Shown here: in pieces, positions 15,686 through 23,203 of the stretch | Layout: each line of letters begins with the position of its first letter | Position numbering within the stretch: the stretch's first letter is position 1 | DNA from: MED-G105 sp039819085 | Lineage (GTDB): Bacteria > Pseudomonadota > Alphaproteobacteria > Caulobacterales > Parvularculaceae | Length of the DNA stretch: 64,000 nucleotides | Assembly (NCBI GenBank): GCA_039819085.1 | Contig: JBCBSQ010000010.1 | Coordinates: 40,463-104,462, forward strand | Direction: 5' to 3' | Program-made: the position numbers and the translations under genes | Notes under the pieces: generated by a model | The model's input: only the letters and a program-made list of their open reading frames with translations | Told to the model about the DNA's origin: nothing | Databases searched by the model: none

Positions 15686-15890
15686 GAGGTCTCGTTGACG
15701 GGCGTGTGTGGAAAGGCGAAAGGGAGCGTCTTTTCTATGCCCGCAGCTGGAGAATAAGGGAATGGCTGATGCGGAGCGGTCTCGGCATCGTGAGGGATCC
15801 TGATGCGGTTTTGTCGATCGGGTTTCGTTCTAGAGGCGCGGCGGTCTTCTGGACGCGCTAGTTAAAACGCGCCACGGAAAAGAGGAAAGA

Positions 15891-17102
15891 ATGACGACAC
15901 GCGAATTTGACATCATTGTCTGGGGCGCCACCGGTTTCACCGGGCGGCTCGTGACGGAGTATCTGGCGGGTGAATATGGGGTCGGCGGCGAGCTTAAATG
16001 GGCCGTCGCCGGACGAAGCCCGGAGAAACTCGCCGCTGTGATGGCGGAGGTCGGCGCGACCGAGGCGCCGCGGGTCATTGCGGATGCCGGCGATCCGGCG
16101 AGCCTTGACGAGATGGCGCGCCGCGCAAAAGTCGTGCTGACGACCGTTGGTCCCTACCAGAAATATGGCGAGCCGTTGGTCGCCGCCTGCGCCGCGGCGG
16201 GTACGGATTATGTGGATCTGTGCGGCGAGCCGCCCTTTATGCGCCGGATGATCGACGCCTATTCAGACAAGGCGCTTGAGACAGGCGCGCGCATCGTCCA
16301 TTCCTGCGGTTTTGATTCCATTCCGTTCGATCTCGGCGTTTACTACGTGCAAAAACTGTACGCCGACGCCTATGGCGCGCCCGCGCGGGACGTGAAATGC
16401 CGTGTTCTCGATATGCGCGGGGGCATGTCCGGCGGCACCGCGGCGAGCGCCGTCGCCACGCTGGAGCTCGCCGAGGCCGACGCGCAGGTGCGTGATGTGA
16501 TGCGGGACGTCTACGCGCTTGCGCCGGATCCATCCGCGACGCGTCCGCGTCAGCCGAATGTCCGTACACCGCACTATGACGCGGACGCCGGCGTATGGGC
16601 CGCGCCGTTCATCATGGCGGACATCAATATGCGGAACGTCCATCGCTCCAACATGCTGATGGAATACGCCTATGGGCGGGATTTCAGGTATTCCGAGATG
16701 ATGGCCGCGCCGAACGCGGCTGCGGCCTACGCGATCGCCGGCGGCATGGGCGCCTTCGGGGCGGGGCTCGCCTTCGCGCCGACGCGCGCGCTTCTCAAGA
16801 GCGCCATCCTGCCGAAGCCTGGCGAGGGGCCGTCAAAACGTCAGCGGGAAGCTGGCTACTTCAAGGCGCTTTTCATTGCGAAAGGAGAGGGCGGCGCAAT
16901 GGCGAAAGCGATGGTCACGGGCGACCGCGATCCCGGTTACGGCTCCACGTCGAAAATGATTTCCGAGGCGGCCGCATGCCTGGCGCTGGACCTGCCAAAG
17001 GGGTCGAACGCAGGCGGCGTCACAACCCCCGCCGCCGCTATGGGAGATGCGCTTATCGAACGCTTGACGGCGCGGGCGGGTCTGACATTCGGTTCGGCGT
17101 GA
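15891..17102 (+). CDS. Saccharopine-dehydrogenase-like oxidoreductase (trans-acting enoyl-reductase type)
   Basis: The 403-residue protein starts with a Rossmann motif (VWGATGFTGRLVTEYLAGEY). It continues with WAVAGRSPEKLAAV, VVLTTVGPYQKYGEPLVAACAAAGTDYVDLCGE and IVHSCGFDSIPFDLGVYYV. This pattern defines the saccharopine-dehydrogenase-like proteins related to mycobacterial trans-acting enoyl reductase and mammalian SCCPDH, which act on lipids rather than lysine. The ribosome site GAGGAAAGA precedes ATG 15891. It stands alone in its strand context, so the substrate is unknown. Confidence 0.9.
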   Translation: MTTREFDIIVWGATGFTGRLVTEYLAGEYGVGGELKWAVAGRSPEKLAAVMAEVGATEAPRVIADAGDPASLDEMARRAKVVLTTVGPYQKYGEPLVAACAAAGTDYVDLCGEPPFMRRMIDAYSDKALETGARIVHSCGFDSIPFDLGVYYVQKLYADAYGAPARDVKCRVLDMRGGMSGGTAASAVATLELAEADAQVRDVMRDVYALAPDPSATRPRQPNVRTPHYDADAGVWAAPFIMADINMRNVHRSNMLMEYAYGRDFRYSEMMAAPNAAAAYAIAGGMGAFGAGLAFAPTRALLKSAILPKPGEGPSKRQREAGYFKALFIAKGEGGAMAKAMVTGDRDPGYGSTSKMISEAAACLALDLPKGSNAGGVTTPAAAMGDALIERLTARAGLTFGSA

Positions 17103-17406
17103 AGGGCGCGCCGCACTTGAGGCGCCGCATGAAGGCCCGCCGCTTCAACGTTGATTGACTTAGTCCCGTGCGAAGGAAGGCGGTCTATGCTGCATGCTTC
17201 AGTGGCGGATTCGTCATCAAGTCGAGGTTTGGTGACAAAAGTGCTTGTAAAGTGTAATATCGTCGCATCGAAGACACGTTTTGCTGCTGAACGGCCAAGA
17301 ACCCTTCCGACGGGCGACGCCTAGCTACGACCAAGACCTGTTGCTCGATACCCAAGGGGGCGCAATCCCGCGCTCCTGTCGCGCCAAGATCGAAGGAGAT
17401 CTCCGT
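17103..17406. other. Cold-shock gene upstream region
   Basis: The first 130 bases hold nothing I recognise. The promoter is at 17232-17260 and the remainder is the long 5' leader, ending in a GAAGGAGATCTCCGT ribosome binding site. Confidence 0.6.
17232..17260 (+). promoter_or_regulatory. Sigma-70-type promoter for the cold-shock gene
   Basis: GTGACA (-35, 17232-17237) and TAATAT (-10, 17255-17260) are separated by exactly 17 bases. Transcription would start near 17267, leaving a 140-nt leader before the cold-shock ATG, as in known csp mRNAs. Confidence 0.7.
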
Positions 17407-17610
17407 ATGGCGACCGGTACCGTGAAGTGGTTCAACACCGAAAAAGGCTATGGCTTCATTCAGCCAGACGAAGGCGGCAAAGACGTGTTCGTGCATGTTT
17501 CCGCTGTGCAGCGGGCCGGCCTTCAGTCCCTTAAGGACGGCCAGAAGGTCGAGTATGAAATTGCGACTGAACGCGGTCGCGAAGCGGCGTCTGACTTGAA
17601 AGCGCTGTAG
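17407..17610 (+). CDS. Cold-shock domain protein (CspA family)
   Basis: The 67-residue single cold-shock domain protein has both RNA-binding motifs, RNP1 (KGYGFIQ) and RNP2 (VFVHVS), and the usual start MATGTVKWFN. It binds single-stranded RNA and DNA and acts as an RNA chaperone in the cytosol. An AAGGAG site lies 8 bases upstream. The frame is open to 17281, but the CSD fold begins at 17407. A long leader and a good promoter precede it, and a strong terminator follows about 145 bases after the stop. Confidence 0.97.
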   Translation: MATGTVKWFNTEKGYGFIQPDEGGKDVFVHVSAVQRAGLQSLKDGQKVEYEIATERGREAASDLKAL

Positions 17611-17755
17611 CGCGTCTTGGCCGGCGGCGCCGCGTCGACCGAGCGCCTGAACGCGAAGGTCGCGCCGAGACGGAATCGCTGAGCCGGCTGGCGCCCATGA
17701 CCCTCAAACTGGCGACTTGCTAAATCGCTATTCTAAAACTGGCCACAAAGTGACG

Positions 17756-17787
17756 AAAGTCCGGATAGTTCCTATCCGGACTTTTTT
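17756..17787 (+). terminator. Rho-independent terminator
   Basis: The stem AAAGTCCGGATAG / CTATCCGGACTTT has 13 bp, a 3-base loop (TTC) and a T6 tract. It is one of the best hairpins in the window and ends the cold-shock transcript. It may also serve the opposite muralytic gene, whose stop is at 17845. Confidence 0.93.
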
Positions 17788-17844
17788 GTGCGCGGCGCCA
17801 GTCTTTTTGCTCGACGCAAGGCGCCGCATTTCAGGCGGCATCCG

Positions 17845-19956
17845 CTAGCGGTTGAAGTGGTAAGCGTCCATGCGATCCCGCGCGACCCGGCGCGAACGCG
17901 TGAAGATGAACGCCCCGGCAAGCGCCATGACGATCAGTATGCCCACCCGGACGATGTCGACGCCGCCGTCCTGCGGCTCAGCGCCTCCGGGCGGCGGCGG
18001 CGGCGGCGTTTCAATGCTCTCCCGCATATCGTCAGGTTCCGTCTGCGCATCCTGAACCGGCTCGTCTTCCGATGGCGGCAGAGGCTCTAAAGGGGTTTCC
18101 TCTATCGGATCGGTCGGCTGCGCGTCCGGCGATGCAGGGTCTTCGGGTTCCGGCTCGGCGGTGGGTTCTGGAGCCGGTTCCGGTTGAGGCTGGGGCTCTG
18201 GGGGCGCCGCCGGCTCCGCCTCGACCGCCTCAGGTTCCTCAGCAGGCGGTTCTTCCGCAGGCGCTGCTTCTTCTACTTCTTCTTCCGGCGTCGGGGCCGG
18301 TTCAGTTGACGGCGCCTCTTCCTCTGGTTCGGAAGTCGCTTCAGGGGCGTCTTCCTGCGGTGCGGCCGGCGTCGCTTCGGCCTCGTCCTCAATGGCTGGT
18401 TCTTCGCCAGCAGCCTCTTCGGCGTCTTCCGCCTCTTCGGCTTCGGCGGCCTCGACGTCTACGTCTTCAGGCGGACAAATCGGGACGCCGTCGGCGGTCG
18501 TCTCCGCGGCGGCCTCAGCGTCTTCATCATCCGCGCCGGCGGCGGTCGCCGCTGCGGTGGGGACGCACTCGACCGCGTCCGCGGCGTCTTCGGCTGCAGC
18601 GTCGTCCGTCTCTTCGGCTTCAGGCGCCTCTGGCGCCGCGTCCTCGGCGGTTTGCTCGCCTTCGGCAACGTCTTCCGCAGGTTCCGCCGAGGGTTCTGCT
18701 TCCGCCGGGTCCTCTTCGTCGCCAGGCCTGTCTTCGGACGGCGCATCCTCCGATGGCGTCTCGTCCGCGCTGTCGCCGCCGGTCATGTTATCCAGCGCTT
18801 CGCGGCCTTCTTCGATTGCGCCGCTTTCCGCCGCCGCGCCGGCCGCGCTGGCGCCGCCGACGGCCGCGCCCGCGTTGCCGACATTCCGGGCATCATTGAT
18901 TTCGCGATTGCCGGCGCGCGTCGCGTCCCGGTCATTGGCCTCAAGCCGCCCCGGCGGGATCGACTTGCGTGTGTCCGCGAGCGCTTCGTCGAGCGCGTTC
19001 ATGGTCGCTGAGTTCACCGCGCCAGTGATCTCAAGGCCATTCTCGCGCTGGAAGTTGGCGACTGCGCGTTCCGTATTGACGCCGAAAACGCCGTCTTCCG
19101 CGCCGGCGTTATAGCCAAGGAGATTGAGCGCGCGCTGCACTTCACGCACGTCCGATCCGCGCTCGCCGAGCGACAGCCCATCCGGCTGATCCGGCAGCGC
19201 CTCGTTGCGCCGGCCCTCATAGTCATCTGCGCCTTGATCAATGCGCTGCGGATTGCGGACAAGGTCCAGCACCCTCCGTGTCCAGACGATGCGCTCTGAT
19301 TCGCCATGGGCGGGCGCGCTCGTCTCCGGATTGCCGCGATTGATCCCGCGTGAGACCGCGCGCACATCGTTCTGGTCCGCATACGACCCAAGGCCGAGAT
19401 TATTGAAGTAAGACGCCGCGATCTCGATCGATTTCTTGAGGTTGCGCTCCAGGATCTCCGGATCGCGCTCAAGGTCGTAACCGGCGATTTCTCCAAAGCG
19501 GCGATAATTGTCGCGGCCCGTCAGCTGGAAGAAGCCGCGGCCGCGATAGCGCCAGCCGTCGCCGGAGGCTTCATCGCCATTGCCGAGGCGGTTCGCATAA
19601 ACGCGATTGGCGATCTTGCGCGGGTTTCGCTCATACCGCTGCGCCTCGCGGATGCCCCCCGGGAAGTGGCGCGGGAAGATCTGCATCAGACGTTCCGCGC
19701 TGTAGTTCAGGTTCTCGGTCTTGTACTTCAGGAAGCCGGTTTCGATCAGGCCTTGCGCGATGAAGTGAGCGATGCGCAACGCGGTGTCGATGTTGTTGTC
19801 GAGAAAGACTTTCTGAGAGCGCAGGATCGCGGTGATGTATTGCCCGCGCGTCGTAAAGCTCTGCCAGAACGTGCCGCCGGGCAGAAGCCGCACCAACTTG
19901 TTGAAGTTGATCTTGCCGATGTCCTTGATGTCGAAGAACTCTTTATCGTCCGCCAT
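17845..19956 (-). CDS. GH19-type muralytic protein with peptidoglycan-binding domain, acidic low-complexity region and C-terminal membrane helix
   Basis: The 703-residue protein has four parts. Residues about 30-235 form a GH19 chitinase/lysozyme-like domain (IETGFLKYKTENLNYS with the likely catalytic Glu72; WRYRGRGFFQLTGRDNY at 135-151). Residues about 262-325 form a PG_binding_1 domain (GSDVREVQRALNLLGYNAGAEDGVFG). Residues about 395-655 are low-complexity Glu/Ala/Pro-rich sequence with dozens of acidic residues. Near the C-terminus one helix (VGILIVMALAGAFIF) is followed by SRRVARDR. There is no N-terminal signal peptide, so topology is unclear: a tail-anchored protein, or one exported by an unconventional route. 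It should cleave or bind peptidoglycan. Confidence 0.85.
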   Translation of the reverse strand: MADDKEFFDIKDIGKINFNKLVRLLPGGTFWQSFTTRGQYITAILRSQKVFLDNNIDTALRIAHFIAQGLIETGFLKYKTENLNYSAERLMQIFPRHFPGGIREAQRYERNPRKIANRVYANRLGNGDEASGDGWRYRGRGFFQLTGRDNYRRFGEIAGYDLERDPEILERNLKKSIEIAASYFNNLGLGSYADQNDVRAVSRGINRGNPETSAPAHGESERIVWTRRVLDLVRNPQRIDQGADDYEGRRNEALPDQPDGLSLGERGSDVREVQRALNLLGYNAGAEDGVFGVNTERAVANFQRENGLEITGAVNSATMNALDEALADTRKSIPPGRLEANDRDATRAGNREINDARNVGNAGAAVGGASAAGAAAESGAIEEGREALDNMTGGDSADETPSEDAPSEDRPGDEEDPAEAEPSAEPAEDVAEGEQTAEDAAPEAPEAEETDDAAAEDAADAVECVPTAAATAAGADDEDAEAAAETTADGVPICPPEDVDVEAAEAEEAEDAEEAAGEEPAIEDEAEATPAAPQEDAPEATSEPEEEAPSTEPAPTPEEEVEEAAPAEEPPAEEPEAVEAEPAAPPEPQPQPEPAPEPTAEPEPEDPASPDAQPTDPIEETPLEPLPPSEDEPVQDAQTEPDDMRESIETPPPPPPGGAEPQDGGVDIVRVGILIVMALAGAFIFTRSRRVARDRMDAYHFNR

Positions 19957-19982
19957 CGCTCCCCTCGTCCCCGCTTTGTCTT

Positions 19983-20026
19983 TCGCAGATCAGCTCTGGT
20001 CCCGTCGCAGATCGGCCCTGGTCCCT
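19983..20026. repeat. 22-bp tandem duplication upstream of the muralytic gene
   Basis: Two copies, TCGCAGATCAGCTCTGGTCCCG and TCGCAGATCGGCCCTGGTCCCT, adjoin head to tail, about 27 bases upstream of the muralytic gene start (transcribed leftward). They may be binding sites or a simple duplication. Confidence 0.7.
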
Positions 20027-20228
20027 TCATTCCCGGGCCGAAGGGCCGGCCAGGCGCTGGCCCAAGGGCCGTCCAGGCGGCGAAACCGTGGCGCGCCGCG
20101 CGGACACTAGCATTTTCCTTAACGAAGATGGCGCCTTTTTGGTCGCCGCACGAGCCACAATTCCGCTAGTTTCTGAGTGGATGTTGCGTTGCGACGACGC
20201 CTTCCGCTTCCATCAAAAGGGGTAGTTC

Positions 20229-20831
20229 ATGCGCAGATCGACAGCTTTTACGCGAATCATCCGCTTTGCCGCCGCGTCGGCCGCTCTTTTCGCCAGCGTC
20301 GATCTCGCCGCCAAGGAGCAAAGCGCGAGCGATGATGCGCCTCCCGCCTGCGCGGAAGACGCCTCGCCCTATCGCGACTTTGATTTCTGGATCGGCGTCT
20401 GGGACGTGGCGCTGCCGGACGGGACGCGCGCCGGTGAGAACATCATCACCACGGTCGACGGCGGCTGCACGCTGTTAGAGGACTGGATCAGCGCGAATGA
20501 CGGAGAAGGCCTCAGCCTCAGCTTCGTCGACGCGGCGACCGGCAAGTGGCGCCAGGTCTGGTCGAGCCCGGGCGTGACAATTGACTATTCGGGCGGTCTT
20601 GACGGCGCGGCGATGGCGCTCGAAGGAACCATCGCTTACGCCGAGACGCGCGAAACATTTCCGTTCCGCGGTCGCTGGACGCCGCTCGATGACGGAACGG
20701 TTCTGCAGGAGTTCTGGCAGTTCAATCCGGAATCGGACGAATGGGACGTTTGGTTCGCTGGCGTCTACACGAGGCGCGCGGGCGAAGACGGCGCGTCGAT
20801 CGGGTCGACGGACGAAGATCTTGAAGGGTGA
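20229..20831 (+). CDS. Exported DUF1579-like beta-barrel protein
   Basis: The 200-residue protein has a signal peptide (about residues 1-28). A domain opening with YRDFDFWIGVWDV continues with repeated strand motifs (TLLEDW, GLSLSFVDAATGKWRQVW, TVLQEFWQFNPESDEWDVWFAGVY). This layout is typical of DUF1579-like, lipocalin/FABP-type barrels of unknown ligand. A GGGG site precedes ATG 20229. The stop overlaps the upstream GTG of the next gene's frame (GTGA), and the two genes are probably one operon. Confidence 0.7.
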   Translation: MRRSTAFTRIIRFAAASAALFASVDLAAKEQSASDDAPPACAEDASPYRDFDFWIGVWDVALPDGTRAGENIITTVDGGCTLLEDWISANDGEGLSLSFVDAATGKWRQVWSSPGVTIDYSGGLDGAAMALEGTIAYAETRETFPFRGRWTPLDDGTVLQEFWQFNPESDEWDVWFAGVYTRRAGEDGASIGSTDEDLEG

Positions 20832-20857
20832 GGAACCTTTCTTTCAGGGGATGGAAA

Positions 20858-22657
20858 ATGAAGTTGCTTCGTGAGGCTTTTGACGCGGTGGTTCTCGCGC
20901 TTGCGGCGGCTCTTTCCGCCCCGGTCGCGGCCGAGGAGGCGCCCGAAATGGTCCGTTCCGATATGGTCCGCAACAAGAACGCCGCCGCGCGGGAGGCGAC
21001 GCGCGCGCTTGAGGCGCTCGTTGCGGGCGAGGAAAGCGGCCAGCCGCTCGCCGGCGCGGCGCTCGCGATTCTGAAGGGGGATGACGTTATCTACGCCGCC
21101 GCCGCCGGGTGCGCGGAGTTCAAGCCGCCGACGCCGGACCGCGCCCAGGCCTGCGCGCGTCCGATGACGCCGCAGACGAAGGCGCGTGTCGCGTCCGTCT
21201 CGAAAGTCGCCGTCGCCCTCGCCGCGGCGCGCCTCGCCGAGGAGGGACGCATCGATCTCGATGCGCCGATTACGGAGTATCTATCCTGGCCGCAGTCGCC
21301 GAAAGGCGCGCGCGTCACCATACGGCGGATGCTCGCCCATGTGGCCGGCGTCAGAGATCCGGTGGCGTACTGGGCCGTCGCGCCGAAGTTGATGGCCGAA
21401 CGGTTCAAGGCGGAACCCGCCCTCTTCGCGGCGCCGACCAGGGAAGACGTCTTTGCCTACGCAAACATCAATTACGGCCTCATCGCAGGCGCAATCGAGC
21501 GCGCGACGGGCGCCCGCTTCGATGAGGCGGTTGCGGACCTTGTCTTGAAGCCGACGGGGCTTGACGCAGGGTTCAACTGGTCAGGCGTGTCAGAGGCGGC
21601 GCGAACGGAAGGCGCCGCGCTTTATCGGTGGTCTGATGAAGAAGGCGGATGGGCCGCGCAGATCGATGGATCAACGCAAAGGCTGGCGCCCCCGCCCTAC
21701 TTTCCCGCCGCAGAAGGTCTGGACCGAGACGCCTATCTGAAGGAGTATCGGCCCGGCGACAACTCGACGCTCTTCTCGCCCCAAGGGGGGTTGCGCGCGT
21801 CGGCCGAGGATATCGCGCGGCTCATTCGCGCAGCCAGCGCAGTTGAGGCGATTGCGACTCCGGTCTGGCGGGCCGACAAGTCGGGCGGCAATCGCGCCGA
21901 GGGAAATGACTGGGCGAAGGCGTTCGCCGCCGGCATGGAAATCAATGAGGATGACGTCGCGGTTGCGCCCGGGCGCACGCTTATCGGCCATGCGGGCGAG
22001 GCCTACGGATTATATAGCGGCGCCTGGCGCATTCTCGACGGTTCGGCTTATGAAAACACGCCGACGTCCGACGACGACCTGACGATTGGTTTCCTTGTTA
22101 CGGGCGTGAAGGGCGCGCCTGCGCCGGGGTCAGGCGGGGCGTTCAATCGTCCGACCCAGGATATGATGAGGATTGCGCTTCGCGCAGCCGACGCGATGAC
22201 AGGCGCGGAGGGCGCGGCGGCGGCGGAGGAAGACCATCCGGAGGCGCGCCCGTTTCAAAAGGGCCGGGACGCCGCATTTGACGTCGACAGCGCGCTGCGG
22301 GAGGCGGCGCAATCCGGCAAGACCGTTGCGCTCGTGCTCGGCGCGAACTGGTGTCATGACAGCCGCGGGCTCGCCGGTCGATTGCGGCAGCCGCAATTTG
22401 CGTCGCTCATCGATCGGGGGTTTCACCTCGTCTATGTCGATGTGGGCCAGCGGGATCGGAACATCGATATCGCGCGGCGTTTCGGAATTGACGAGCTGAA
22501 GGGCACGCCGACGGTGCTCTTCGTTTCACCCGAAGGCGCGCTTCTTAATCCGGATACGGTCCATGATTGGCGAAACGCCGCCTCGCGCACGCGCCAGGAG
22601 ACCCTAGATTACTTTGCGCAGTTTGCGCCGCGTCCGGCGGATTCCCGATCCCATTAG
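20858..22657 (+). CDS. Serine hydrolase (beta-lactamase fold) fused to a thioredoxin-like domain
   Basis: The 599-residue exported protein (signal MKLLREAFDAVVLALAAALS) has a PF00144 domain with SVSK (SxxK) and YANINYG (YxN) motifs. It then carries a C-terminal thioredoxin-like domain (about residues 470-590): VALVLGANWCHDSRGLAGRL, FHLVYVDVGQRDRN, and KGTPTVLFVSPEG with the cis-Pro. Only one Cys remains in the CxxC position (WCHDS), so it should not do full dithiol exchange; it may bind or form mixed disulfides. ATG 20858 with AGGGG 8 bases upstream is preferred over the GTG at 20828. Confidence 0.88.
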   Translation: MKLLREAFDAVVLALAAALSAPVAAEEAPEMVRSDMVRNKNAAAREATRALEALVAGEESGQPLAGAALAILKGDDVIYAAAAGCAEFKPPTPDRAQACARPMTPQTKARVASVSKVAVALAAARLAEEGRIDLDAPITEYLSWPQSPKGARVTIRRMLAHVAGVRDPVAYWAVAPKLMAERFKAEPALFAAPTREDVFAYANINYGLIAGAIERATGARFDEAVADLVLKPTGLDAGFNWSGVSEAARTEGAALYRWSDEEGGWAAQIDGSTQRLAPPPYFPAAEGLDRDAYLKEYRPGDNSTLFSPQGGLRASAEDIARLIRAASAVEAIATPVWRADKSGGNRAEGNDWAKAFAAGMEINEDDVAVAPGRTLIGHAGEAYGLYSGAWRILDGSAYENTPTSDDDLTIGFLVTGVKGAPAPGSGGAFNRPTQDMMRIALRAADAMTGAEGAAAAEEDHPEARPFQKGRDAAFDVDSALREAAQSGKTVALVLGANWCHDSRGLAGRLRQPQFASLIDRGFHLVYVDVGQRDRNIDIARRFGIDELKGTPTVLFVSPEGALLNPDTVHDWRNAASRTRQETLDYFAQFAPRPADSRSH

Positions 22658-23145
22658 AGAGTTTTGGCCATGGCGAAACGGCGCAGGCGCGCGCCGCCAA
22701 GCGGTACGGTTTCCTCTTGCGTGACCTGAAAGCCCATAGCGGCGAAGGCCGGCGCGGCCATCAGGCTCGCATGTGTCGTCAGTAGACGAAGCGGATGGCG
22801 GCGCGCTTCGGCTTCTAAAGCGTCGTAAAGCGTGCGGAAGACGCCGCGACCGCGGGCGGACGGACGAATATACGCAAAATCAACATAGCCGTCGGGCCTG
22901 AGGCTCATGAAACCGATGATGCGGCCATCCGTCTCGGCCAGCCGAATCCGTTGCCCCTGGAGCCTCGCCGCCCAATCCGCCCCCTTGCGAGGATGCGGGA
23001 CCCAGGCGCGGCGTTGATGCTCCGTATAGGGGCTATCGCCATGCCGCACAGCATCGAACATGACGTCGCCGAGCTCGGTGAAGTCGCGCAAGAGAGCCCA
23101 GCGATATGAAATGGCGTTGGTCAATTTCGGTTGCCTCGCGGCCAT
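22654..23145 (-). CDS. GNAT-family N-acetyltransferase
   Basis: The protein is about 163 residues with the acetyl-CoA-binding motif A as RPSARGRGVFRTLYDALEAEA (R/QxxGxG-type). It also has GRIIGFMSLRPDGYVDFAYI in the beta4 strand and a C-terminal LLTTHASLMAAPAFAAMGFQ. The ATG at 23145 gives MAARQPK; a TTG 7 codons later follows GAGG at good spacing and may be the real start. The frame upstream of 23145 is antisense to the end of sbcC. The stop overlaps the serine hydrolase stop, convergent by 4 bases. Lying just downstream of sbcC on the same strand, it may be co-transcribed. Confidence 0.85.
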   Translation of the reverse strand: MAARQPKLTNAISYRWALLRDFTELGDVMFDAVRHGDSPYTEHQRRAWVPHPRKGADWAARLQGQRIRLAETDGRIIGFMSLRPDGYVDFAYIRPSARGRGVFRTLYDALEAEARRHPLRLLTTHASLMAAPAFAAMGFQVTQEETVPLGGARLRRFAMAKTL

Positions 23146-23203
23146 GGGGGTCGTCAAACAACTTCCCGTAGTTTGCGCGGGGGGGCGCCTCGCCGCACCG
23201 CCA

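Noticed and set aside
18072..19114. Two + strand frames rich in Arg/Pro or Ser/Ala opposite the acidic region of the muralytic gene
   Set aside because: They are the antisense readings of the Glu/Ala/Pro low-complexity repeat and carry no domain.
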